Origin: Alkalicoccus luteus
GTDB lineage: Bacteria > Bacillota > Bacilli > Bacillales > Salisediminibacteriaceae
Strand: one strand, 5' to 3'
Length of the DNA stretch: 64,000 bases
Assembly (NCBI GenBank): GCA_052061695.1
Contig: JBPZEY010000013.1
In this document: piece after piece, positions 1 through 8,417 of the stretch
Layout of the letters: each line of letters begins with the position of its first letter
Numbering within the stretch: position 1 is the stretch's first letter
Translations under genes and position numbers: made by a program
The notes under the pieces: generated by a model
The model's input: only the letters and a program-made list of their open reading frames with translations
What the model was told of the DNA's origin: nothing
The model's database searches: none

Positions 1-56
1 GAAGGCCGCTCGGATTTCTGCTATTTTTTTGTCTTTTTCTCATTTCATTCCAAAAA

Positions 57-90
57 AAAGCGGTACCGGACATATCCGGCACCGCTTTTT
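57..90. terminator. Rho-independent terminator downstream of EIIA gene
   Basis: A GC-rich hairpin (GCGGTACCGGA, loop CATA, TCCGGCACCGC, one A/C mismatch) is flanked by A and T runs, so it could work on both strands. It lies just past the stop of the minus-strand EIIA gene. The core CGGTACCGG/CCGGCACCG with the same mismatch recurs in the terminator at 24689-24720. Confidence 0.85.
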
Positions 91-133
91 GTTTCAAGAA
101 GAGCTTTTTAGACAGCCCCATTTGCTACCTCAC

Positions 134-658
134 TTATTTACTGTGAATGGTTAGAATCGTTGTTTCGCCTGCAATGACGTTTTCGCCCTCTACTTTATCC
201 ATCGAGGCCACTGCGTCACCATTCGTAATGATTACTGGAGTAATTGTGCTCTCAGCTTTCTCATTGACGAGGTCAAGATCGAATTCGATCAGCGTATCTC
301 CCGCCTTTACTTTATCTCCTTCGCCGACATAAGCTTTAAAGCCTTCTCCCTGCATATTGACCGTTTCAATACCGATGTGCAGTAAAATTTCGACTCCATT
401 AACCGTTTTGATGCCTACCGCATGCTTCGTTGGGAACAGCTGCATAATTTCACCCGTTACCGGTGCAACAATTTTACCTGTTGATGGTTTTACAGCGACG
501 CCGTCTCCCATCATTTTTTCTGCGAAAGTTGGATCCGGCACTTCGGATAACGCCACAACTTCTCCATCGGCTGGACTGACGAGAACATCTTTCCCGTCTG
601 CTTCCGGCATCTGCACCTCTTCTTTTTTCTTATCTAGACCAAACAGTTTCTTAAACAT
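134..658 (-). CDS. PTS glucose-type EIIA component, stand-alone
   Basis: Phosphocarrier domain IIA of a sugar phosphotransferase system: it takes phosphate from HPr and passes it to the EIIB domain of a sugar permease in the membrane. The 174-residue cytoplasmic protein is a single EIIA-Glc domain. The active-site pair is visible as His79 (PTKHAVGI) and His94 (LLHIGIETV), the latter being the residue phosphorylated in this family. The ATG at 658 was chosen because AAAGGAG lies 9 bases before it; an upstream GTG at 730 has no ribosome site. No EIIB/EIIC gene is adjacent, so it must serve permeases encoded elsewhere. A perfect TTGTATATACAA palindrome upstream matches TreR operators, suggesting induction by trehalose and service to a trehalose permease lacking its own IIA domain (inference). 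Confidence 0.92.
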   Translation of the reverse strand: MFKKLFGLDKKKEEVQMPEADGKDVLVSPADGEVVALSEVPDPTFAEKMMGDGVAVKPSTGKIVAPVTGEIMQLFPTKHAVGIKTVNGVEILLHIGIETVNMQGEGFKAYVGEGDKVKAGDTLIEFDLDLVNEKAESTITPVIITNGDAVASMDKVEGENVIAGETTILTIHSK

Positions 659-684
659 GTAGTCAGACTCCTTTCGCGTTTCAA

Positions 685-696
685 TTGTATATACAA
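685..696. promoter_or_regulatory. TreR-like operator before EIIA gene
   Basis: The perfect 12-base palindrome TTGTATATACAA lies 26 bases upstream of the EIIA start codon. This is the core of the operator bound by the trehalose repressor TreR in Bacillus subtilis. It overlaps a possible -10 (TATATA) with a TGTAAA -35 sixteen bases further upstream, a position suited to repression. The regulator's identity is inferred from the site alone. Confidence 0.6.
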
Positions 697-796
697 CTAC
701 AAAATACGGTTTACAGTATACGTCGAACACGACGCTGATGCAAGCACGGGCTCATGTTACTTTCGTTCCCCGATTAGGGGTGAGCGAAACCAATTG

Positions 797-1501
797 TCAG
801 TCATAGCGCATTTTGCGCGTCATGCCGCCGTCCACCTTAATTTCTTCACCGTTGATAAAGTTATTTTCGGGTTTCGACAAGTACCAGCATAATGAAGCGA
901 TGTCTTCTGGACGGCCGATTCGCCCTGACCAGTGCATCCGGTGGTAATAGTCATCATGTGTTGCCCCTTCGGTGTCGATCCATCCGGGACTGATGGCATT
1001 TACCGTAATGCCTTCAGACGCCAGGCTGGCAGCAAGTGCATGCGTAAGAGCCGTGACCCCGCCTTTTGAAGCAGCGTATGCTTCACTGTCCGGCTCTGAC
1101 ATCGTCGCCCTGGTAGAGGATATATTAATAATCGCACCACCGTTCATTCTCGCTGATCCATACTGACTCATCAGCATGACCCCAGTGAGATTTGATGCAA
1201 TCACTTCATTCCAGACTGAGAGCGGGAGCGTTTCAAACGGATGAAAGGTGGAAATTCCCGCGTTATTAATAATGACATGAAACGTTTCTGGAAGCTCTTC
1301 CCTGCTGAACAAGGTTTTTATCTCATTCTCTTCTCCAACGTTGCATACAAAAGGCGTTGCCATGCCTTCGATCTCTTCAGCCCGCTTCATAACGTCGGCT
1401 GATTTATCGATCATGAGCACATGATCACCTTTTGCCGCAAAAAATGATGCACAGCTTAACCCGATTCCAGATGCTGCTCCGGTAATAAGTACATTTTTCA
1501 T
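797..1501 (-). CDS. SDR family NAD(P)-dependent oxidoreductase
   Basis: Short-chain dehydrogenase/reductase of 234 residues with a Rossmann fold. The N-terminal cofactor motif TGAASGIG, the NNAG motif, and the catalytic Ser plus YAASK (Tyr/Lys) are all present, and the C-terminus IKVDGGMTRKM is typical of classical SDRs. The substrate cannot be told from sequence. The ATG at 1501 is preceded by GGAGGATGATAAT, a clear ribosome site, and is preferred to an ATG five codons upstream. It is a single-gene unit divergent from the carotenoid operon starting at 1625. A link to carotenoid or quinone metabolism is possible by position only. Confidence 0.85.
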   Translation of the reverse strand: MKNVLITGAASGIGLSCASFFAAKGDHVLMIDKSADVMKRAEEIEGMATPFVCNVGEENEIKTLFSREELPETFHVIINNAGISTFHPFETLPLSVWNEVIASNLTGVMLMSQYGSARMNGGAIINISSTRATMSEPDSEAYAASKGGVTALTHALAASLASEGITVNAISPGWIDTEGATHDDYYHRMHWSGRIGRPEDIASLCWYLSKPENNFINGEEIKVDGGMTRKMRYD

Positions 1502-1624
1502 ATTATCATCCTCCATCCTGGTTAGTATGTACTCTCTGGTAAAACTTGTGCGGCTCCGGTATACTTTCTGCAGATAAAGGGAATAGAATCAACGGAAACC
1601 CGTAACTTAGAAAGGACGTGTCGT

Positions 1625-2410
1625 ATGCCTCATCGTTATGATAATTACTTATTTCGTTTTTTTGTAGTCTGGTACGCAATCGGCGTTATTTTGCTCTCTT
1701 TCCATTTAGTTCCCCCTTGGCTCGAGTGGGCAAACGTCGTGTTCCTTATCAGCTCCGGCCTGTTAGGTGTCTTCTATTTTATCCGCTCTGCAGGTCCTGC
1801 AGGTGCTGCGGCTGTAATCATTATCTTTTTTGGCTCGATAGCGGTGGAAAGCTTCGGTGTACACACCGGACTGTTTTTTGGAGCGTATACATACGAAACG
1901 GACTTTGGTCCCAAGCTGATTGGAGTTCCGGTCACAATCGGGTTTGCATGGGTAATGGTGCTCGCGACTACGCACGTGCTTGCTGCTCCCTTGATGAAAT
2001 GGAACTTCCCTGCCGGAGGGTTTCTTTATGTCGTGTACGGTGCGCTGGCTGCTGTCATTATGGATTTAATTATCGACCCTGTAGCTTATGATGTGAAACA
2101 ATATTGGGTTTGGAATGAGGGCGGATTGTATTATGATATTCCCTTCTCAAATTTTGCAGGCTGGTTTATTTTATCCGCTGTCTTCCATGCATTATTACTT
2201 CTTCTTTTTAGAAGAAACGGCAAGTGGACCAACACGCACTCTTCTTACTGGAGTATCCGGATGAAATGGCTTTATGCGATGATGACCGGTATGTTTATCA
2301 TTGTCGCGTTAGCAAACGGCTTGCTGCTGGCACCAATACTGACTGCAGTGCTCGTTACTGCTGTTCTGTTGTTCTATTCCTATATGCAGCGGGCAGGTGG
2401 ACGTGCATGA
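1625..2410 (+). CDS. Carotenoid biosynthesis membrane protein, CruF-like (PF04240 type)
   Basis: Integral membrane protein of 261 residues with about seven hydrophobic segments. It resembles the CruF/bacterioruberin-hydratase family of carotenoid biosynthesis proteins; FGAYTYETDFGPKLIGVP and the acidic intramembrane stretch MDLIIDPVAYD are the best family-like signatures. Members hydrate the terminal double bond of acyclic carotenoids; the exact reaction here is unknown. It starts at an ATG behind AAAGGACG and is the first gene of the plus-strand carotenoid operon, overlapping the acyltransferase by 4 bases. Its position beside crtQ and crtP supports a role in end-group modification. CruF-type genes are not part of the classical staphyloxanthin set, so it may mark a different final pigment. 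Confidence 0.75.
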   Translation: MPHRYDNYLFRFFVVWYAIGVILLSFHLVPPWLEWANVVFLISSGLLGVFYFIRSAGPAGAAAVIIIFFGSIAVESFGVHTGLFFGAYTYETDFGPKLIGVPVTIGFAWVMVLATTHVLAAPLMKWNFPAGGFLYVVYGALAAVIMDLIIDPVAYDVKQYWVWNEGGLYYDIPFSNFAGWFILSAVFHALLLLLFRRNGKWTNTHSSYWSIRMKWLYAMMTGMFIIVALANGLLLAPILTAVLVTAVLLFYSYMQRAGGRA

Positions 2411-3120
2411 TCGAAGCAGCTCGTTCCCCGATGTTTGTCCGTGTGTTTGATGCCTATAATGCATGGCTTATAAAAAGACATTTCAAGCGGGTGCATGTAT
2501 CGTTCTCGTCGATTCCGCTCCCAAACAAGCCTTCAATTATTATTGTTAACCATAGTTCATGGTGGGATCCGCTCTTTCTTTTCTACTACAATGAACGAAT
2601 TTGGCGCCGTAGCAGTCTGGCGATGATGGATGAAGAAGGATTGAACCGCTATCCTTTCTTTGCAAAGCTCGGTGCGTTTTCTATAGGAAAGCGCGCTCGG
2701 GCAATTCATGAGTCGCTGCTGTACGCGGAAAAACAGCTGCGAAATGGGCACGATATCTTTTTGTTTCCGCAAGGGGGAGAAGCTCCGCTCGAAGAAGCCT
2801 ATTCCTTCTTTACCGGCGCTGGTCATCTTAAACAAGCAGTTCCTGAAGCGCCTGTTGTACCCGTATGTTTTTATCACGGCTTCCGGCATCACCAGCTGCC
2901 AGAGTGGACCATGATGACTGGAGCTCCTATTCAAGGAGCTCCCTCGTGGAATCGCAGGCGGTGGACCGAAGAGATGGAGCGAGGCATGGAACAAACCAGG
3001 AACATGCTGAGAAATGAGTGGAATGACTCCAAGACGTCTTTTCATACCGTCACGCATGGGCGTGCCGGAATTGGTGAATCCTGGGAGCGGTTCAAACGCC
3101 GGACAGGGCGTTTATCATGA
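2407..3120 (+). CDS. PlsC-type acyltransferase of the carotenoid operon
   Basis: Glycerophosphate-type acyltransferase of 237 residues. The catalytic NHSSWWD (HX4D, about residue 48) and the substrate-binding motif FPQGGEAP are both present. In this operon it probably transfers a fatty acyl chain to the sugar of a glycosyl carotenoid, the job done in Staphylococcus by the unrelated membrane protein CrtO; this assignment is from context. The ATG at 2407 overlaps the preceding stop (ATGA), the usual sign of translational coupling; the longer open frame from 2224 only shadows the upstream gene. Its own stop overlaps the start of crtQ in the same way. Confidence 0.8.
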   Translation: MIEAARSPMFVRVFDAYNAWLIKRHFKRVHVSFSSIPLPNKPSIIIVNHSSWWDPLFLFYYNERIWRRSSLAMMDEEGLNRYPFFAKLGAFSIGKRARAIHESLLYAEKQLRNGHDIFLFPQGGEAPLEEAYSFFTGAGHLKQAVPEAPVVPVCFYHGFRHHQLPEWTMMTGAPIQGAPSWNRRRWTEEMERGMEQTRNMLRNEWNDSKTSFHTVTHGRAGIGESWERFKRRTGRLS

Positions 3121-4211
3121 TGATCACTGCAATAACTGTTGTCCTCTCGGCCTTGCTGATTTGGACCGTTATTAACTTAATTGCGCTGCCTCTACCCTCA
3201 GTCAAAGAAACGTCTATAGAAGAGCCATTTGTCTCTATTTTAATCCCAGTCAGGAATGAAGAACGCAATATCCCTCCGCTTTTAAAAAGCTTAGAGCTGC
3301 TTTCGTATGACAACAAAGAAATTATCGTACTAAACGACAACTCGACCGACAGCACCGGTGACCTGCTCGCATCAGCATCGGAATCTGTTCAAACAATTGC
3401 CGGCGAGAAACTGCCTGATGGATGGGTAGGGAAAGTTCACGCCTGCCATCAGCTTGGCAAAAAAGCTTCCGGCGACTACTATATGTTCATTGACGCCGAT
3501 GTCCGTCTTCATCCTAATGCAGTTGAAACGGCACTCGCAGCGTTCCGAAAAGATACTGGCCTGATCAGCGGCTTCCCAAAGATTCCGCTCAAAAGTTTGC
3601 TGGGCCACCTGCTCGTGCCAATGCAGCATTTTCTCGTTTATGTTCATCTGCCCGTACTGCTTGCTAACGCAACTGCTTGGCCTCCGGCTTCTGCTGCACA
3701 CGGAGCCTTCATGATGTTCCGGGCAGATGCCTATGAGCAGGCAGGGGGACATGCTGCGGTCCGAAACGATATCGTGGAGGATATTTCGCTCATGCGACAG
3801 GTGAAACGATCGGGCTGGCAAGCTCTATTAATAAACCCCCTCCGCTTTGTAACATGCTACATGTATGAAACGAACGCTGAGGTGTGGAATGGTTTTTCAA
3901 AAAACATTTATAACGGCATAGGCAGAAAGCTTTTTGCTGGAGCAGGAGTGATGCTGCTTTACAGTTCTTTATTCGCAGCACCTGCCGGCATCGCTGTATA
4001 CGGCGCTTTGACTGGAGAATGGGTCTACCTGCTTCCGCTGCTGATCGGTTTCGCGATCAAGTTTCTCGTCGATTCGGCAGCAGGATATCCACGCTGGCTG
4101 TTTTTGCTTATGCCGCTGTCTGCTCTAAGTTTTATTGCACTGCTGCTGTATGCGATCTATCGGGATATGACGAAAAAAGGCGTAATTTGGAAAGGAAGAG
4201 TGTATGAGTAA
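3117..4211 (+). CDS. crtQ: CrtQ-like glycosyltransferase (GT2)
   Basis: Family 2 glycosyltransferase of 364 residues. An N-terminal membrane anchor is followed by the nucleotide-sugar fold (FVSILIPVRNEERNI, NDNSTD) and a metal-binding FIDADV motif at about residue 120; two to three hydrophobic segments lie near the C-terminus. The motif GWVGKVHACHQ and the C-terminal VIWKGRVYE resemble Staphylococcus CrtQ, which glucosylates diaponeurosporenoate. The predicted reaction is attachment of a sugar to a carotenoid carboxylate at the inner membrane face. It is translationally coupled on both sides: its start overlaps the acyltransferase stop by 4 bases and its end overlaps crtP by 8. Confidence 0.82.
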   Translation: MMITAITVVLSALLIWTVINLIALPLPSVKETSIEEPFVSILIPVRNEERNIPPLLKSLELLSYDNKEIIVLNDNSTDSTGDLLASASESVQTIAGEKLPDGWVGKVHACHQLGKKASGDYYMFIDADVRLHPNAVETALAAFRKDTGLISGFPKIPLKSLLGHLLVPMQHFLVYVHLPVLLANATAWPPASAAHGAFMMFRADAYEQAGGHAAVRNDIVEDISLMRQVKRSGWQALLINPLRFVTCYMYETNAEVWNGFSKNIYNGIGRKLFAGAGVMLLYSSLFAAPAGIAVYGALTGEWVYLLPLLIGFAIKFLVDSAAGYPRWLFLLMPLSALSFIALLLYAIYRDMTKKGVIWKGRVYE

Positions 4212-5661
4212 ACAGCATGTCGTTATTATTGGCGCAGGACTCGGCGGTCTGTCGTCAGCGATCGTCCTGCAAAGCAAAGGCTACCAAGTTACCTGCCTTG
4301 AAAAGAATAGCCACCCTGGTGGGAAGCTGCATGAAATTAAGCTCGATACAGCTTCATTTGACTTTGGTCCAAATACGATCACGATGCCGCACGTGTTTCA
4401 GGATGTGTTGAGAGGAGCTGGTCTGGAACCTGATGACTATTTTACCTTTACGAAGCTGCAAAAGCATACGACGAATGCGTTTCCGGACGGCTCCAGCTTC
4501 TCTTTCTCTTCCAATACAGAAGAAATGCGGGAAGAACTTTTTCAGCTTGACCCGGATGCAGCGGACAAGTACCCTGCTTACTTAAAAGAGGCGGAACGTC
4601 TGTTCAAGCTTGCGGAACGCCATTTCTTCAGCCGGACTTTCTCAAGCTTTCGGGATTACTTTTCTTTCGGACTCGCAAAGGCGCTGGCGGCTTCAAAGCC
4701 TGTTCAGACGATGGATGCCTTTCATCAGCGCTTCTTTTCCGATGAAAGGATCCGCTCTGCTTTTAACCGGTACGCTACTTATATCGGCTCCTCCCCTTTC
4801 GCATGTCCTGCGACTTTTTCGCTGATCGGCTATTTAGAGCTTGCAGATGGCGTCTACTACACGAACGGAGGAAACTTCCAAATTGCAGAAGGGATGCGGC
4901 GTGCAGCGGAAGACTTGGGGGTATCTTTCTACTTTGATGAAGAAGTAGTAAATCTTGAAGTAGTGGAAAAGCAGATTCAAACCGTACACACAACGAAACG
5001 CATGCTGCCTGCCAATGCTGTGATCATGAACGGCGATTTGCTGACCCAGTACCCATCACTCGTACTCGAAAAAAACCGCCCTTCTTTTTCAGATAAAAAG
5101 GCAGCGTCGTTTGAACCTTCTATTTCGGCGGCGGTGATGCTTTCTGCAGTCGATACTGTCTTCCCTACTACTCATCACCATGTCTTCTTCAGCGGAGACC
5201 CTGAGAAAGAGTTCAGGCAAATTTTTCACGAAAAACAGTATGGTGAAGACCCGACAATCTATTTGTGCACATCCTCGAGATCGGATGGAAAGAGAAGTCC
5301 CGATGGCGACAACATCTTCCTGCTCGTGAACGCCCCTGCTGTGTCAGGTAAAAAGACGGAATTTCCAGTTGAAAGAATTTATCGAAAACTTCGCAGATAC
5401 GGAATAGATCTTCGTCATCATACGAAGGAAAACAAAGTGATTTTGCCTGAGCATATTGAGAAGTCATTTTATGCTTTCCGCGGAGCGCTGTATGGTCTTT
5501 CTGCCAACTCTCGTAAAAATACATTTTTACGCCCTTATAATCACGCCGCAGATATTCCAAACTTATACTTTGCCGGGGGGAGCACGCATCCTGGAGGTGG
5601 TTCTCCGATGGTAACGATCAGCGGAGTCCGAACAGCTGAATTATTAATGAGCCACCGCTAA
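4204..5661 (+). CDS. crtP: CrtP-like carotenoid oxygenase
   Basis: FAD-dependent amine-oxidase-fold enzyme of 485 residues from the CrtN/CrtI desaturase superfamily. The dinucleotide motif GAGLGGLSSA is at the N-terminus, and the C-terminal signature is GGSTHPGGGSPMVTISG. The motifs DFGPNTITMP, YIGSS and FRGALYGLSANSRKN match Staphylococcus CrtP, which oxidises the terminal methyl of 4,4'-diaponeurosporene to the aldehyde or acid, more closely than they match desaturases. It is the last gene of the plus-strand carotenoid operon; the ribosome site AAAGGAAG lies inside the end of crtQ. It would supply the carboxylate that CrtQ glycosylates. Confidence 0.85.
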   Translation: MSKQHVVIIGAGLGGLSSAIVLQSKGYQVTCLEKNSHPGGKLHEIKLDTASFDFGPNTITMPHVFQDVLRGAGLEPDDYFTFTKLQKHTTNAFPDGSSFSFSSNTEEMREELFQLDPDAADKYPAYLKEAERLFKLAERHFFSRTFSSFRDYFSFGLAKALAASKPVQTMDAFHQRFFSDERIRSAFNRYATYIGSSPFACPATFSLIGYLELADGVYYTNGGNFQIAEGMRRAAEDLGVSFYFDEEVVNLEVVEKQIQTVHTTKRMLPANAVIMNGDLLTQYPSLVLEKNRPSFSDKKAASFEPSISAAVMLSAVDTVFPTTHHHVFFSGDPEKEFRQIFHEKQYGEDPTIYLCTSSRSDGKRSPDGDNIFLLVNAPAVSGKKTEFPVERIYRKLRRYGIDLRHHTKENKVILPEHIEKSFYAFRGALYGLSANSRKNTFLRPYNHAADIPNLYFAGGSTHPGGGSPMVTISGVRTAELLMSHR

Positions 5662-5689
5662 GGGGCTGGGTCCGCCACGTTTTACATTC

Positions 5690-5973
5690 TGCTGGAAACA
5701 GTTTTCTGCAGGAACAGTATGAAGCCGTACGAACAGGCGGTACTGTTCAGAGCAGAAGCTGTCATTTTAAGCAACCTTCATTTTCAACCAGGTTCGTATC
5801 AGGGTTCAAAACTTCTCACGAGCATTGTTGTCCGTTTGCAGCCTTGCCTTTCCCTTGTGCGGCAGGTCCACCTCGGAATAGTACGGGAAACAATCTCATC
5901 AAAGTCACAGTAAACAGAAGGACATATATCCAAACTAGTAAACAGGTTCCTTTCCGTCCAAATCAATAAGCTG
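5690..5973 (-). repeat. Terminator-associated repeat, decayed copy a
   Basis: Non-coding stretch between the convergent crtP and crtM genes. Read on the minus strand from the shared terminator it begins CAGCTTATTGATTTGGAC, a diverged form of the head CAGGCTGTTGATAAAGTC seen in the copy at 24175. It then carries CTGTTTACTAGTTT and CTTCTGTTTACTG, which match TTTGTTTACATGTTT and CCTCTGTTTACC of that copy in the same order. The far end is uncertain. A 64-codon open frame inside (5719-5913) has no ribosome site. Confidence 0.5.
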
Positions 5974-6014
5974 AAAAACAGGATGCGCCCGACGGCACAT
6001 CCTGTTTTTCAGCT
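5969..6014. terminator. Bidirectional terminator between convergent crt operons
   Basis: A perfect 17-base stem (AGCTGAAAAACAGGATG with its complement) around a 12-base loop. The A/T-rich base of the stem supplies a U-tract on both strands, so it can end both crtP and crtM transcripts. It overlaps the crtM stop codon. Confidence 0.9.
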
Positions 6015-6855
6015 ATTTACTTAAAGCGAGTCCGCTCAAAATATGCTGTTTTGTTTCTGTCGATACGACAGCCCGTTGCTTAAACACATCGTACCGGTTG
6101 TTTCTAGCTGTTTGTAAAATCTCCCGATAAAAGTAAGCGGCTGCCTGTACTGGCAGTCTGGCCGCCGGAGAGTATAAGTGAATATCCTGCAGTCCTTCTT
6201 GATAAAATGATTCCGCTAAAGTAGCAAGTCTTTCCCAAACTTGTACAAACGACTCGTTCACAATCCCGGCCTCAAGCATTTCTCGCGTATAACCGTATTC
6301 CTTCATCAGATCATCCGGCAAATACTTTCTGCCCAGTCGAATATCTTCTCCAACATCTCGAAGGATATTGGTTAATTGCATGGCATATCCAAGCTTGATC
6401 GCACTGGGGCGAAGATCGTTCTCTTTCCCTGGAGCCAGAATCGGCAGCAGCATTAAGCCGACAGTTGACGCTACATGGTAGGAATAATCAAGTACCTCTT
6501 CAACAGACGTATACGACCGGCTTCGCAGATCCATCCGCTGACCTGCAATCATGTCATAAAAGGGCTTAAGGTCGAAGTCAAACCTGCTGAACGTATCAGA
6601 GAGCGCCGTCCAAAGCAGTCTTTCCCGAGGCACCGCCCCTTGTTCAAACTGCATCAGCTCCTGTTCAAACTGATCCAGGTCCTCTTCCTGATTTGTGCCT
6701 TCATCTACGAGGTCATCAGCTGTGCGGCAGAACGCGTAAACCGCCCAGACTGCCTGCCGCTTCGCTTTTGGCAGGTGCTGAAACGCTTTTGAGAAGGTTT
6801 TGGAGTGTTTTTCGATGACCATTTTGCAGTGCTTATATGCCTGTTCTGTGTGCAT
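6013..6855 (-). CDS. crtM: Dehydrosqualene (diapophytoene)/phytoene synthase CrtM
   Basis: Squalene/phytoene synthase family protein of 280 residues that condenses two prenyl diphosphates head-to-head, the first committed carotenoid step. Both aspartate-rich motifs are present: DDLVDE at residues 47-52 and RDVGEDIRLGRKY near residue 165. With crtP/crtQ-like partners the likely substrate is farnesyl diphosphate (C30 product, as in Staphylococcus), but a C40 product cannot be excluded from sequence. AAAGGAG precedes the ATG. It lies 95 bases after the desaturase gene at 6951 and is probably the last gene of the crtN-crtN-crtM unit. Confidence 0.93.
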   Translation of the reverse strand: MHTEQAYKHCKMVIEKHSKTFSKAFQHLPKAKRQAVWAVYAFCRTADDLVDEGTNQEEDLDQFEQELMQFEQGAVPRERLLWTALSDTFSRFDFDLKPFYDMIAGQRMDLRSRSYTSVEEVLDYSYHVASTVGLMLLPILAPGKENDLRPSAIKLGYAMQLTNILRDVGEDIRLGRKYLPDDLMKEYGYTREMLEAGIVNESFVQVWERLATLAESFYQEGLQDIHLYSPAARLPVQAAAYFYREILQTARNNRYDVFKQRAVVSTETKQHILSGLALSK

Positions 6856-6950
6856 AAAGTCCGCTCCTTTCTAACGTCTGCCGGACGAAGGCTGTTTGAA
6901 TTATCAGCCATATTAGTAATAGAGTATCAGAAAACATCCGCCATAAACAG

Positions 6951-8417
6951 CTATGTGGCCGGCTGAAGGGAGGAATCACCTATTTCCTCATCTCTTAAAA
7001 GCTCATTCAGTACTTTTGCCCCCTGCATCACGATGGGGATTCCGCCTCCCGGGTGAACGGAAGCACCAACTGCATATACATTATCGATCTCAAACGGTTT
7101 AACTTGCGGTCTGAATACACCTGATTGAAACAGTGTTGGCGCTATCCCGAAGCTCCCCCCTTGGAATAGTCCATCCATTTTTGCTTCATGAGGGGTTCGG
7201 ATATGAGACCATTCTGTTTTTTCCAAGAGACCGGCATCTACCCTTTCGATCAGTTTTTCTTTTATGTTCTCCGCGTAGTCTAGATATTCCTGCCTTGTCA
7301 CATGTGCTGCCGAAGGAACCGGGACGAGAACGTAGGCAACTGCATGTCCTTCAGGTGCGAGTGACGCATCAATTAAGCTCGGCTGAAATACATAGAAAGA
7401 AGGATCTTCTTCCAGCTTCTTATTTTTGAATACGGACTGCATATGTTCATCAAGGCTTTTTCCCATGTAAAAGCTGTGCACGTGCTCTGTCTGAAGGGGC
7501 TTGTTCAATCCGAAATAAAGAAGCAGACATCCGGAAGACGGTTCATAGTTTCGAACTTGCCGTTTACGCACCAGCTTCTCCACTGCTGGAAACTCACCAT
7601 TCATAATAACCCTGTCACAAGCAATTTCTTCTCCATTTACCTGAACAGCCTCAGCGTGCAGCTCATCCTCTGACATTCTCAGACCGTTTACACTTGCACC
7701 CGTGCGAATGACAATGCCTCTTTCCTCCATTGCTTCCTGAAGCACTTCAGCAAGCCGGGCATATCCCCCATCAACATACCAGATTCCGTGAAAATGCTCG
7801 CTGAATGGAACGAGCGAATACATAGCAGGAGTAGCATCCGGAGCTCCTCCTATATAGAGCGTCTGCAGCATGAACGCTTCCTGCACCCGCTTATCTTTGA
7901 AGTATGTTTTCACCTGCTTTTTTACGGACTGGTAAGCCTTGAGCCTCAGCAGATGCTGAATGTTTCTGCCTGTCCAAAAGTCTTTTTTCTTTACAAAAGC
8001 TCTGCCGAGAAACGAGGCACTGCCGATTTTAAACCGTTCTTCCATATCGGTCATATAAGCGGGAAACGCAGCCGCATCTTTTTTAGAAAACCGCTCCAGC
8101 TCCTGCTGCTGCTGTTCAACTCCGCTCATTTTCAATAACGTCGATCCATCCTGAAAATGCATTGGATAAAGCGGATTGATCCTCGTCATAGCTATCCGGT
8201 CCTGCAGGTTGAGTTCTTCCAGTATGGTATTAATCATGTCAGGCAGCAGGACGATCGTAGGGCCTTCATCGATTTTATAGTTTCCGCGGTCATGATAGGC
8301 GAGCCGCCCTCCTAATCGCGGCTTTTTTTCAAACAAGATCACCTCATGCCCTGCTTGATTTTCATAAAGTGCGCTGATCATCCCGCCTATACCGCCGCCG
8401 CAAATGATCGTTCTCAT
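6951..8417 (-). CDS. crtN: CrtN-family carotenoid desaturase/oxygenase
   Basis: FAD-dependent phytoene-desaturase-family protein of 488 residues. It has the N-terminal FAD motif CGGGIGGMISAL and the C-terminal signature GASVHPGGGIPIVMQGAK. The protein introduces double bonds in, or oxidises, the C30/C40 backbone. Two such paralogues lie in tandem here besides CrtP, as in the CrtNa/CrtNb/CrtNc sets of pigmented bacilli, so the individual roles (first desaturation, further desaturation, terminal oxidation) cannot be assigned from sequence alone. The start ATG overlaps the stop of the upstream paralogue (ATGA), showing coupled translation. Confidence 0.88.
   Translation of the reverse strand: MRTIICGGGIGGMISALYENQAGHEVILFEKKPRLGGRLAYHDRGNYKIDEGPTIVLLPDMINTILEELNLQDRIAMTRINPLYPMHFQDGSTLLKMSGVEQQQQELERFSKKDAAAFPAYMTDMEERFKIGSASFLGRAFVKKKDFWTGRNIQHLLRLKAYQSVKKQVKTYFKDKRVQEAFMLQTLYIGGAPDATPAMYSLVPFSEHFHGIWYVDGGYARLAEVLQEAMEERGIVIRTGASVNGLRMSEDELHAEAVQVNGEEIACDRVIMNGEFPAVEKLVRKRQVRNYEPSSGCLLLYFGLNKPLQTEHVHSFYMGKSLDEHMQSVFKNKKLEEDPSFYVFQPSLIDASLAPEGHAVAYVLVPVPSAAHVTRQEYLDYAENIKEKLIERVDAGLLEKTEWSHIRTPHEAKMDGLFQGGSFGIAPTLFQSGVFRPQVKPFEIDNVYAVGASVHPGGGIPIVMQGAKVLNELLRDEEIGDSSLQPAT

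Noticed and set aside
2224..2406. N-terminal extension of the acyltransferase
   Set aside because: It overlaps the CruF-like gene in another frame; the coupled ATG at 2407 gives the family-like start.
5719..5913. 64-codon open frame between crtP and crtM
   Set aside because: No ribosome site; overlaps the decayed repeat copy a.
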